Of a stretch of 64,000 nucleotides of DNA, positions 44,248 through 55,377 are shown piece after piece (position 1 is the stretch's first letter; the number at the start of each line of letters is the position of its first letter). Position numbers and translations under genes: made by a program. The notes under the pieces are model-generated. The model did not search any database and was not told where the DNA came from. It saw only the letters and a program-made list of their open reading frames with translations. Origin of the DNA: Gracilaria domingensis (taxonomy: Eukaryota; Rhodophyta; Florideophyceae; Gracilariales; Gracilariaceae); contig VCMS01000066.1 of the NCBI GenBank assembly GCA_022539475.1, positions 186,001 through 250,000 on the forward strand, in the 5' to 3' direction.

Positions 44248-46738
44248 ACGTTCCGTCAGTAAATCGAAACGGTCAACTTTTGCCTGACTCTGGGGTAAAG
44301 AAACATGCATATCTCCGTACCTTCTCACCCTTACGCGTTCGTATTCCGTCAGACGACGTCAAACACGCTAGTTAGCAAGCTCACTGACTTTCACGTCAAT
44401 TGAAAGTGAGTCTGCGCTTCTACGTGATCAACACTCACCATGGAAAACAGCATAGTTCCCGAGAAACACAAAAACGGAATTTATTGCAAATCAACAATTG
44501 AGCGAGCTCCCCATTCAAGTAAATGCCTCTCGCTTGCTGACGATCCTCACAAGCTCTATTCAAACCTATTCTGCTCACCATGCGTAGCTCGCCATTGCAG
44601 CAGCATGAGAAGCGCGGAGCATACGAGCCATTCGTCTTCCTCTCCTGTTAGCCTTTAACCTCCAAAAGAGAACACGTCTCCGTGGCGCTATTGCGACCAA
44701 GGGCTGCAGCTCAGAAGCAGTCTCTTCTTCTGTCACTCCCCTCAACTGCTGCGTGCGCAAGCGTATGATACTGCGACGATAATCTCTTCTCTCTTCTAGT
44801 CGCTTGCGCAGATTTGCTCGCCGAGGAGCCAGCTTAACCAAATGACGAACGTCCGCCGGGGTTTCCGTGTCTCGGTCACGACGCAATTTCATTTTCGTCT
44901 TTTCACAACTCTTTGTCTTCTTTTGCTCCTTCGCAACCGTCTTGGCTTTTTTCGCCGCTGCCTTGGCGGCTGCTCGAAAATCGCACTTTTTGAGAGCCTC
45001 AATGATCGCGTTGTCTGTTAAGTGGGATCCTCGTTTGGTGCTGATCTTGATGGTACCTTGCTCTTCAATAACTGCTCCGGCTAGCAGTGATCGCTTCTTC
45101 GAATTAAAGGATGTCATGGGTTCATCGAGTGAAACTTGTACCGGAACGATCTGGTCATTGTGAAACGTCAACGTACGAAGCGGGTCTATGCTAGCTTTTT
45201 CACAATCCTGGCACCAAGCGCCGGTCTTCGTGAAACCGGAAATGATATTCTTTCTCGTAAATGCTTGCTCATATGCATTAGAGATGCAATCGGACACATC
45301 GAACACATCGAACACATCCAATTTTGCCACCGTACGTGCACGAGAATGAAGTTCCTTCTGCAGATAAGACTTAAACGGCGAAAAGATTCCAACATCCAAC
45401 GGTTGTAGGACATGCTAAGTGTGCGAGGGGAGCCCATCGACGACAAATTTGCCTTCCTTCAGGGCAAAGAGAGAGTTGTACTGAACGTGGCTTTTATATC
45501 CGTCAAATACCAGCAGAAGCTTCCCGTATTTGTTCCGCAGCTCCGCGGTCTCCTCGATGAAGTGCTTGACCCAGTCAAAGAAAACTTCTTTGTCCACTCC
45601 CGCTGGGTCACGATGGTACACGTACGAGTCCGGTAAGTACTTGTGTACCGTTTCATATTTTCCATTGACGCGACGAAACCGTGCATTCGTGCCAGGGAAT
45701 ATTACTACGGGTTTAAACTTCTGACCCGCAGCATTGACGACACCCATCACAGTCACATGGTCCAATGACCCTTTGGTTGCCAGATTTGTTTGTACTAGAC
45801 GCATGTTACGTGGTCCGATTCCCCTGCGGCGAGAACGACCGGCTACTCGGACAAAGCTAACGCCACTCTCGTCTATATTAAAGACCTGTTCAGCGCTCTT
45901 AATATTATAGCGTTGCATCAGGGCATTAAGACGGGAAATGTGCTCAGCCACTTTTTCCTGTGTGACCGCAAGAATGTGCTTATCCTCAATAATCTGAACG
46001 GCTTTGATCTCAACATCAGGATGTCGTTTGACAAAGTTTGTCACCGATGATAGAGATGGAATTCCGTTCCGCAGTTTTAAGTTTTTCTTTCTGTATTGAG
46101 GCATCAGTTGACTTAAATGGCCAACGAGTTGAGCGACACTCTCGCGGTCGAGGGGGGTTTTGTTGAGTGCGTATTCCTTTATTGCCTCGCAAATAAGCCT
46201 TTCTTCGTCTCTATCCAATATCTGCTGTCTTCCTCGAGTTGGAAGACTCTCAAGATGAACATCTTCAGGTCCAGATGGTTGGGCCTCAGGCATGCGTTCA
46301 GTCCACCAGGTGAAGGCGCGAAAAAGGCGTGATTTAGAAAGAGAATATCGTTTGCTGACGTCAGTAAGTGATGCATCAGGATCGTTGTAAACACCCCAGA
46401 TTGCGTTCTGCAATGTTTCGTTGTCATTCATGACGTGATGACGACAATGATAGCTGATCAGAATGACGTACCTTGTGGATGCACACAGCTTGCTTTAAAG
46501 GCGAATTGCTTGCGTCGTAGAGCTCAGCAGCACCAGAACGCACTGGCTATTGTTGTGTTTGTGTTTGTTCTCGTTTTTGCCGCGCAAATGTTTGACGGTG
46601 AAGAACATGAAAACGCTCTAGAGAAGATAGAGTTCGTTTGTTTCTGTTCTGAGCTCAGATTTGGCGCGAAATGTGCGCTGAAGGGGTCAATTTGCTATTT
46701 CGATTTATTGACATCGTTTCAATATATTGACGGGACGT
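44248..46738 (-). mobile_element. Pogo/Tc1-mariner-type DNA transposon, 2.49 kb, TA target site
   Basis: Terminal inverted repeats of 24 bp (44248-44271 and 46715-46738) match at 20 of 24 positions and begin ACGT-CCGTCA. A TA flanks each end (44246-44247, 46739-46740), as expected for the superfamily. One transposase gene lies inside. The divergence of the ends and a stop codon in the transposase suggest a moderately old copy. Confidence 0.85.
44575..46431 (-). pseudogene. Pogo/CENP-B-like DDE transposase with one in-frame stop
   Basis: ATG at 46431. An N-terminal helix-turn-helix (LTDVSKRYSLSKSRLF) is followed by a CENP-B-type second DNA-binding domain, then the DDE core: FNIDESGVS (first Asp), LLLVFDGYKSHV (second Asp) and LQPLDVGIFSPFK (third Asp). 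A TAG at 45415-45417 interrupts the frame between PSHT and HVLQPLD; the frame continues unchanged to 44575 with a Lys/Arg-rich tail. In the family this codon is usually Ser, so TCG to TAG is the simplest change. Full length would be about 618 residues. Probably inactive unless the stop is read through. Confidence 0.85.
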
Positions 46739-46744
46739 TACAGT

Positions 46745-46771
46745 ACGTTAGTCACTTTGTTTGAGAAGGTA
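46745..46771 (+). repeat. 27-bp direct repeat flanking the pogo transposon, right copy
   Basis: Exact copy of 44221-44247, starting 4 bp after the right-hand TA. Confidence 0.85.
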
Positions 46772-47938
46772 CATGGTATGTTACATCATGTCAATATGAC
46801 GTCGTGCTGGATACGCTCGTGAGGCAGCTCGAGCTCGTTTCGATACGCACACGAGCTCGGGCGCAAACGATTTGTCAGCATTGTGCTAGTTAAGTGAAAT
46901 CTGTACCCGCCTTCAGGCGCGAGATCAGCGAGCTCACACGCCGAGCTCCAAACAGTTTGCGAGCATGGCAACAAAGACGGATCACTGCTTGCCTCTGACT
47001 CCGTGGAGGAGTCAGAGACACTCTTACAGCGTTGTCGCGTAAACCTGCGCCTGCATGCGCATGACGTCATCATCACTGACTCTCCTCTTCTTTCGTGGGC
47101 ACACCGCGTGCGCCCGTCGCGGCTCTAATTTCTGCGCGCCGACAGCGCGCTCCTAACATCCATTGAGGCATGTACGTGTACACTTATTGGATGTTAACGA
47201 AGGCGATGCGTGTAAGCTTACACTTAAGCCTCGCGACTCTTTTCTCAAGTCCAGACTTGCTAGACGGTATCGTACCGAACTTTGGGACATTCATCGAATT
47301 GTCAGCGACCATAATCGTCGCGTGGAGGAAGATGCCGCCAATTTCACAGACCATCACGTCGAGACGGACAACGTAAGAGTTCTTTGCATGAGAATCTCAT
47401 TCGAATTCCTAACTGCCATGCAGCCACCGTGGCTTCGTGACGCTGCGATCATGACTTAGTGTCGAAACAAACAGAGCGGTAACACACTTCTTGCTCATCT
47501 TGATCATCATTATCATCATCGTAAAGCTACTCCACACCAGCGAGCATACTATGTCGTTAGTGGGCCCCACCGCCACGTTGCGAGCGGGAGGGCGCATGCA
47601 TGCCATCATGCCCATGATGGGCTCCACTTTCTTCGCCACGTGCTCCCAGCGAAGCGAAAGCCACTACTGCCGTATGTACTTTATGAAATGTTCTTGCCCT
47701 TCGCCGCGGGACACTCGCTCTCAAACGCAGCACGCGTGTGTATTCCGTTGCACCACCCTTCCTTATCATTCCTCGCCTCGGCACATGATCATACATTACC
47801 TTGCCTTGCCTACCGCCAGCGACTGGCTTTTCGCTCGCAAACCCAATTCGTCCTGAAACGTACCCCCGCTCGCCACGGCCTTTCAGGTACCCTACCCATC
47901 CCATCTTCGCGCCATTCGTCGGCACATTCTTCGGCACT
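46772..47938. other. Interval with one weak exon-like frame
   Basis: A plus-strand stretch at 47163-47459 has a protein-like composition (KLTLKPRDSFLKSRLARRYR) and a GTAAGA donor-like site near 47370, but lacks an ATG and a recognisable domain. The rest shows no supported feature. Confidence 0.25.
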
Positions 47939-48875
47939 ATGATACCCAATCGCCGTTCATGTCCCCGGCGCACCGTTGCTGTATCACAGAGTAACTCAAG
48001 CGTTGATGCGTCCAGCTCAATCACGCCTGCTCAAAGTGTCACTGTCGTCCAGGACCTGCTGTACGCGTGCTTTTCATCTGTTGCTTACAATCGTAACTTG
48101 TTCTCTACAGAAGTACGTTCCACAGATCAATCAACTCATTTGCTTCAATTCGTAGTCGCTGACCGACACATCGCGTTCCTACCGCTCTTTCCTGATGCTA
48201 AAAGAACTTCACTGAGGCCCGAATCGAACGCACTGACTTTTACAAACTGAAGGAGGATTGTACCAGTGACGCAGCGCGGTATAGAAGATGGTTACACGAA
48301 GGTGTGCACGATGCTCTTGTTGGGAAGTATCTGTCGGCTGTTCGAATAGAGATTCATACGCAGCCAAGTGGGCTACGTATGAATGCTGGAAACGCAAAGA
48401 ACAACACTGCGCGCTCAAGTGCCAAACTTCTCGAATGTTATGCGTTCCACGTTACATATTTGGGCGATGAATCTTTGTTGGATCTCTTTGCCAACAATGA
48501 CAATGAGATCAGCAAAATTAGTGTCCAGAAAGCCTGTTGCTAAACACTGGGTACACTTGAGAAAATTACGCCGGATATGAAAGGATTACCGTCCACGTGC
48601 ATACTAAGCGTCAAAGTAAGTCATCATCATTCTTCCTTCTGTTGTTTCGAAACGGACCTCAGCTTCTGACTCATGCTCGTACTCAGCTTCAATTCACGGA
48701 AAACACACCTGATGATTATGAGCCGCCTTTGTTCAAAACAGCTGACGAGAATGCTTGGTTTGTGGGCGAGACAATCGATTTGGTTGCCGGTGACGTCACG
48801 ACACCTTTTCATAATGTCAAAATGCATGTTCACGTACGAGGAACGGAGAACCGTCTGACGAAACTTCATGGTTAA
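47939..48875 (+). CDS. HORMA-domain protein (Hop1/HORMAD type), three exons, one in-frame stop
   Basis: Exons 47939-48112, 48205-48615 and 48687-48875, all phase 0; introns of 92 and 71 bp (GTACGT, GTAAGT donors). Exon 1: VVQDLLYACFSSVAYNRNLF (HORMA alpha-A). Exon 2: EARIERTDFYKLKED, WLHEGVHDAL, KYLSAVRIEIHTQPSG and LLECYAFHVTYLG. Exon 3: ENTPDDYEPPLF and VTTPFHNVKMHVHV, the HORMAD motif of the form TPxDYxPP and STPFH. These proteins build the meiotic chromosome axis. A TAA at 48541-48543 interrupts exon 2 (codon 171) before TLGTLEKITPDMKGLP, which still fits the domain. Either a pseudogene, a polymorphism or a sequence error. About 256 aa, HORMA only. Confidence 0.82.
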
Positions 48876-49260
48876 CTGAGCCTTAGAAGAATCAGCCCTT
48901 TGAGAAGGAATCTTTTGAAAAAAGCTCGCAAACCTCCTCTAATAGAAATTATTTTATTTAATTCTATTTTTGTTTGTTAAATTGCAGAAATAAAACCTTT
49001 GATCCTTGGTCTCTGCTATATTTATATATTTTTATCGTTTCTGTCGTGTCACACAAGGGAATTGCAGGAATCCAGCAAAATAGAAAACATTTTTTCTTTG
49101 AAGACTTCGTTTCTTTGAAAGCAACTTTTGGACAAAGTAAAATGCAACACTACGTAAAACTAAGTATTTAAAACCAAACATATCAATAGTATGTTCGAAA
49201 AGAAGTATAGCACTGCAATAATCATTTTATGCTTTGAGTGACAGAGTGTGCAGATCTCTT
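48876..49260. other. Gene-free AT-rich interval
   Basis: No supported feature was seen. Confidence 0.4.
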
Positions 49261-50132
49261 TTAAGGATTGGACACAGGAAACAGTTTTGCACCACTTTGA
49301 AGAGAAACTTGTACAACATTACCAACTGCAAATAAACATGTCAAATGTCTAAGCCGATTGTGACGATACCTGTGATCAAGTATATTAGACTTCTTAAAAT
49401 ATCAATTTAACGCCTCGTCCCTTGCTCTCAATCTTTGATGCACATTTGCCTAATGATTTGAAACATCAGTATTTTTAAAACATCGACAATTACCGTATCC
49501 GTTATCTGTGACAACCTTTTCTCCGGCTTCAAGCCTCTCCTTCACGTTACCGCCAAATATTTGAATGTCTGGAAACGATCCACAAGGATACTCCTCATTG
49601 ACCCACACAATAAACCCGTTATCCACTCTAAGTCCAATTTCGTACCGTAAACCTGCTCCGCCGAAATTTATGGGAGTACCATATTTTAGAAAACGGAGAA
49701 GGTTCGTTAATGAGACAGTCGGTGCAGTCCACGGAACTAAAACAGAAATAGAATTATTTAGAATACAACCTATTCTGTAGCTTAATCTGCATTCACATTT
49801 TCAAAATTATTCAAAAATATGTGTAAACGTATAAGAGTTTTACGTACAACTTTCAGTTGGGATAAAAATCTCACAAACACCCAAGACCATTTTGAAAATG
49901 TCTTGTCTTCTAAACAAGTAATAACGGTATTGACTGCCTCAGGGTTGTATTGTTCGAGAAAAAGAAGCGCGCAAAGAAGATGTTTGGGCGATGATTCATC
50001 TGGCAGACACGCACGCAGTTTGTTCCATAGAAGAGAACGAACGTAGTAATCAGTTCCGAATAAACAAATAAATGGCCTGCTTGACTTGATACTTCTTCGT
50101 CGTTTCCTAATGCTCGGTAGAGCAAAGAACAC
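49261..50132 (-). pseudogene. Decayed Harbinger/IS5-like DDE_Tnp_4 transposase
   Basis: An N-terminal part (50132-49848) holds HLLCALLFLEQYNPEAVN and DKTFSKWSWVFV, matching a family pattern with DEKTFRKW. Then SVDCTDCLINEPSPFSKIWY (first catalytic Asp), GGAGLRYEIG, VWVNEEYPCGSFPDIQIFGG, VTDNGY and, at the end, FAVGNVVQVSLQSGAKLF. Between 49847 and 49738 a GTACGT donor and TTTTAG acceptor suggest a 110-bp intron. A frameshift lies between WYSHKF and GAGLRY, and a TGA sits where the family has Arg (ALN-stop-YFK). No terminal repeats were found. An old DNA transposon copy. Confidence 0.7.
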
Positions 50133-51055
50133 ATTGCGAAAAGTAGACCCATTAGCTGGTTAGCCTTTCATTGACCTTTGTCGATGTCTTTCTTGGTAGG
50201 AATGGTTAATGTTGGCACTTAAATATTGTACTCCTCTTGTTGATACAACATTCTTTCTGACAGAGACTTGAATTTGCTTCACTTACGTGCTTCTTGAGAG
50301 CCAAGCAGTATCAAATATTGCACGAGAATAATTGTTGCGTCAACATTTTGCTGAACGCAGAGGACAACTGTAAATAGTACATATCATTGTCTTACAAGAG
50401 GAAAGACTACTTTGAATTTTTTTAATTTTAGATAAAAGCACTTCAGGTACTTTCAAGCTTTGGTTTCGCTCTTGAACTTACGGAATTGCCATAGATTCTT
50501 ATTTTGCAATGAAAGGCTTCTGAACACATCACAATGTACTACATGATAACTTACCTATAAAACCCATTTTGTGTCGTCCGAGTGTTCCTTGTACGCCAAA
50601 ACGGTGCGAATATCACTACGAGCATTAATTGCGTACACTCTTTTCTTTGCATGAAAGAAGAAAAAACTGATGTCTGGAAACCCATTTCAAATACTCGGGA
50701 GCTACAACATTGTTAAATATGAGAAGTTTTAAATACTTTACTACATGTATGAACAAAAATCTTCTTTCGAAGTGAGAATTCTTCTTATATTCAATATTAC
50801 TTGTACACCAAAACCATGTGCCATTACAACCACAAACGAAAGAGAATAGGGCGCATCTATATTTTGCATAGAAAAAGCTACAGATACCCATCAAAATGCA
50901 TCAACGGAAAGTGTGTCATGGTGTGTGATGACTTCGTAATGTATCACAACATTGTAAGGAAAAGCTCTGTAAGTTGAATGTTTTACACACGTAAGAGTAG
51001 TAAGATATTCTTATTGTGTATAAATCCCTCACAGTCTCCGACTATCTCAGCATTT
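50133..51055. other. Gene-free AT-rich interval
   Basis: No supported feature; short frames only. Confidence 0.4.
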
Positions 51056-52117
51056 ATACATATTTCATGGCCGTATAGGTGTGGTCTGCTCATAATCCGT
51101 AGAACTCTTAGCCCCCGACATCCAAGCCCTTCCGTGGCCATTAACGCTGCAGCGAGATCCAACGGCTCTCTACGGGCGTCTTTGTCTCACATGAATTCTT
51201 TCTGGGTACCTAGATCCCTTGTCAACGCTGCTTGGCACTCGGAATATAGATGTGGTCTCCTCGTAATTAGTGAAACTCCTAGCTGCATACATCCAAGACC
51301 TTCGGGAGCCAGTAACGCTCCAACGGGATTCATCGGCTCTCTACGGGCGTCCCTATCTCCCATGAATTCTTTCTGGATACATAGATCCCTTGTCAACGCT
51401 GTTTAGGACTCGGAATATAGGTGGGGTCTCCTTATAATTAGTAGAACTCCTGGCGGCATACATCCAAGCCTTTCCGGAGCCCGTAACGCTTCTGCGAGAT
51501 TCAACGGCTCTCTACGGGCGTCCTTGTCTCACATGAATTCTTTTGGGGTACATAGATTTCTTGTCAACGCTGTTTGGGACTCCGAATATAAATGTGGTCT
51601 CTTCATAATTCGTAGATCGCCTAGCCCCATACATCCAAACCCTCTCGAGGCCATTAGCGCTCCAACGAGATCCAACGGCTCTCAACGGGCGGCCTTGTTT
51701 CTCATGAATTCTTTCTGGGTACATTGATTCCTTGTCAACGCTATTTGGGATTCGGAATATAGGTTTGGTCTCCTCATAATTAATAGAACTCCTGGCGGCA
51801 TACAGCCAAGCCCCTCCGCAGCCCGTAACGCTCCCGCGAGATTCCGCGGCTCTTCACGGGCGTCCATGTCTCTCATGAATTCTTTCTGGGGACATAGATC
51901 CCTTGTCAACGCTGTTTAGGTCTCGGAATATAGGTGAGGACTCCTCATAATTAGTAGAACTCCTGGCGGCATACATCTAAGCCTCTCCGCAGCCCGAAAC
52001 GCTCCCGCGAGATTCAACGGCTCTCCACGGGCGTCAATGTCTCTCACGAATTTTTTCTGGGTACATAGATCGCTTGTCAACGCTGTTTGGGACTCGGAAT
52101 ATAGGTGAAAAGTACGT
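51056..52117 (+). repeat. Satellite array, 171-bp period, about six units
   Basis: CATGAATTCTTTCTGGG (or a close variant) recurs at 51190, 51361, 51532, 51703, 51874 and 52045, exactly 171 bp apart each time. Units share blocks with the 189-bp array at 27.7-28.8 kb (CGGAATATAGGT-TGGTCTC, AACGGCTCTCTACGGGCG). The family is the same, with a length variant of 18 bp. Units differ by about 10-15 percent. Confidence 0.93.
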
Positions 52118-52505
52118 GTGTTGAGGGCCTGTGGAGCTATCTGGAGTTCTACTCGCCTCGGTGGGTCTTCGATGTTGGCGGCTAGCAACGCTACGATTTA
52201 TGGACTAACGAGACGTGTCTTCCGAACTCTGGACACTATGTACGACCTATATCGGACTTTCAATGTGATCAATGTACTCGGAATGAATTCATGTGACAAA
52301 AGAAGGCGTGTTGAGGGCCTGTGGAGTTTGCTGCAGTTTTATTGTGGGCTTGGATGTCGGCCGCTAGGAACGCTACGATTTATGGACAGACGAGACGTGT
52401 CTTCCTAGCTCTTGACACCATGTACGACCTATATCGGACTTTTATTTTTATCAATGTACTAGTAATGAATTCCTATATTATTGCAATCCTAAGAACTAGT
52501 GCAGT
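52118..52505 (-). repeat. Inverted units of the same satellite, about 190-bp period
   Basis: GTGTTGAGGGCCTGTGGAG recurs at 52118 and 52308 (190-bp step), and GAATTCATGTG-GACAAA is the reverse complement of the array phrase. The last unit decays into AT-rich sequence. So the 171-bp array meets, at about 52.1 kb, oppositely oriented units of the longer length class. Confidence 0.8.
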
Positions 52506-53331
52506 CTTGAAATTTATTAAAACTTTGCACTCCTAGAGGGCGAGCTAGTAATTTTTCCCATGGCGGAAAGAACCAAATCGCCCTCCGCGCAGTTGCGATA
52601 TTTCCACTCATGCATGTACTAGGCCTCGTGAACCCACCGGGAGAAGATGTGTGAGGTCTCGCCTATAGTTGAGGTCTCCCAACAACCAGAATACGTGATC
52701 CGCCTGATGTAGGGGATTAGGGCGTCATCTTTTGTTCAGATTTGGGAACCTGTGAAGTACGTAAATTCATAAACGATAGTAAAGTGTGCAATAATGTTTT
52801 TAACCCCAAAACAGAAATATTAAGAACTGCTGAATTGAGAATTATAACGAGCTATTCTTGGTCAATTAATGCAATAGGCATTGAAAGACTTGAAACTGCA
52901 TGTCATGAAAAACGACACTGAAGATAGTTACTTTAAAAAGTAAAGCAATCCTAAAACTCCGAGTTCAATTCTAGTATGAGTGTTTTCGTCGTTGAAACGG
53001 ATCCAACCAAATGTAGCTGCTCCGTGGCGGCTTTCGGGTTCGCGTGCGTCAATGGATCGAACGGTTCGAAGTTGCATCTCGGCCGTCGAAGGAGACTAAA
53101 CTCTCCTTAGTGATTGCAATTTGTACATACTTCGCATCTTAAAGAAGGGCACGCCAGAAAAGGGCGGCGTCGAGAGAAGAGCACTATTTTGCTTCGACTT
53201 GAACGACGGGATGTGCTCACGTGCTCTTATTTTGTTGGCGTTGCCTTAGCCGCAATATATTCTGGAGGGAAGGGGGTTTAATAAAAATGGTGGAATGGAA
53301 TACCAGCACATTAGACATTGCCAAATTTAAA
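52506..53331. other. Gene-free interval
   Basis: No supported feature. Confidence 0.4.
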
Positions 53332-53954
53332 TTATAACATCGCAAAAGGACCAACCCCAACGACATATTGATCAGCATTATTTTCGAGGGCAAACCAATA
53401 TTTTTCTTGACCTTTCCTTAGTATAGATATTTTGAGATCATCTTCATCAGAAAAATATAGGCGAGGTGTCGTAGAAGGATCCTCAGAAATACAGTGCTCC
53501 TCAAACAGAACATGAAGCTTGTCCAGGACATCCAAGAAAACACGGCGCTCTTTTAAAGAAGAAAGACTCTTTATAAACGTGATCAGCGCATCCGTCTTCT
53601 TGTGAAACAATGAATAGTAGATTATCGAAGATCCTGGCATAGATGCGCTGCATATTTTCATTTTGTCCGCGATCAACTCTCTTTAGGTTGGTTAGTGTTG
53701 TTGTGGAAAAAAATAGTAAAAGCAATAACGTACCCATTTAAAGTTTCAATAATAAGTTTAAAACTCGATACGTGGCCTGCTGCGGGGGAAAACAAAACGG
53801 TTGGGTTTGCTTCACTGTCCATAGAGGTTAACATAATGTCATTATATTTTTCCATAGCATGAAGTTCCTTCACCACAATTTTCAGCTTTAGAAAGAGAAC
53901 AAAAATTTGTTCATTTTCCGAGAGATTTGTAAATACTGGTAAAGCAGATGGCAC
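53332..53954 (-). CDS. Hypothetical two-exon protein, 189 aa
   Basis: Two adjoining minus-strand frames join in phase through a 53-bp intron (53733-53681) with a GTACGT donor, a CACTAACC branch site and a CCTAAAG acceptor, giving exons 53954-53734 and 53680-53332. The product is soluble-looking, Leu/Lys-rich, with helical stretches (FIKSLSSLKERRVFLDVLDK) and a C-terminal beta-rich part (KYWFALENNADQYVVGVGPF). No family is recognised. The intron consensus shared with other genes here is the main support. Confidence 0.5.
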
Positions 53955-55377
53955 ATTACAAAGCGGTTGAAGTCGGCAAGGTATGGTGGTAGAAGATGAG
54001 TGAAGTCACAAAAGAATGAGGTCGTCCGCCTATATATGCCGATTTCGATTCGGGAGAGCTAGCTCAGATAAGTAAAACTAGTTCAGGGTACCAAACCACC
54101 TGGATTAATATATATGAAACCAAATTATTACAGTGAGATCTAAGCAGATCAGTCTGCAAAAAATATTTCATACGAAAGGCCTAGAAAACAATCAGTGGTG
54201 TAAGTGGATTCCCTTCAGCAGTCGAATTTGCTCCCGAATTAATTATAGAGCGTCAAACTAGTTTTCTAACATATAGAAAACATAAGATGCAGCAGTGGAA
54301 GCAACAAATTAAAGGGTAGCCTTACATGTGCAGTAAAACATATAATTATAAATTATGAAACACGGACCTTTGCATTATTGATTATATTGATGACGTATGT
54401 AAAAGTAACATGCAACCAAAAGGTTAAGTATATGTAGAAAAGCCTGCATATTAATTGACACAAGTCTGACTGGTACGCATATTGTTCGTCGTCGTTAGAT
54501 GCGTGTTGTTGTATCCAAATGCGCCACCTACAAAGGGCTCGTTTTAAGAACAGGAGGAGTACCCACACTTCTAGTAAATGAGCTGGTAGTTGATATTTTG
54601 CAAAGAGAAGGGTAGGAACGCAATGCGTTCTCAAAATGCCGTGCGAAAATAACATGAGAAGCAAACTATTAATTCTATAATATGTCAACCACATTTTGAA
54701 AGGGACACGCATGCAAAATTGTGCTTTTAAAAATCATAAGAATGTAGAGTTCAATATAAAGCAACAGTACTTTCACAATCTGGAAATAAGCAGTGGAAGG
54801 AAACACAAGAGGTTGTCAGCATGACGCTCCAAAGTTTGAGCAAAGTTGTACTGGAAGCCATAAGTTGTGGTACATAACGCCAATGGCGAACTTATGCAGC
54901 GACTAATGTCGGAAAGGCCTTGGTATAAAGTGTAATTTACAAAGTGCGCAATGAACACAGAAGGAGCTGGCGTAAATTGCTCTAAGCAGCAACATGACAT
55001 TATAAGACCGTGTTCAGATGAAGCACAGGGCAGAAGTTTTTTCGGACACGAGCACAAAATAGAGGTTGTTTATGGCTGCATGTAAGCCAGCTACTCGTCG
55101 AAACTTTCGTTCACACAGTGTAAATTTGTTAGACAAGAGGCGGAAGGAATCTGCGTAAAGATTGTTGTTTATGAAGTTATATATGTATAATATCATTATC
55201 CAGCAAAAGGATTGCTTCTATAAATTCAGTTTCTACTAATTGTAGATTGCGTGATACTTTCACTCGAATTTGTTCACTGAATGAAGACTCTTTCAGCCTT
55301 AAAACCCGGCTGATGCGACTTCTCTAGCTCAGAAACCTGTTCATTATGTTGATCCAGGATATCTACATCCATCCCAA
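53955..55377. other. AT-rich interval with only weak frames
   Basis: Minus-strand frames at 54353-54712, 54773-55057 and 55014-55196 are hydrophobic or low-support and show no domain, shared intron signals or homology that I recognise. Confidence 0.3.

Noticed and set aside
44221-46771. 27-bp flanking repeats as a target-site duplication
   Set aside because: TA dinucleotides directly abut both inverted repeats, as the superfamily requires; the longer repeats fit a pre-existing tandem repeat.
51187-52188. Repetitive minus-strand frames in the 171-bp array
   Set aside because: 171 is also a multiple of three, so open frames repeat by arithmetic; no protein family.
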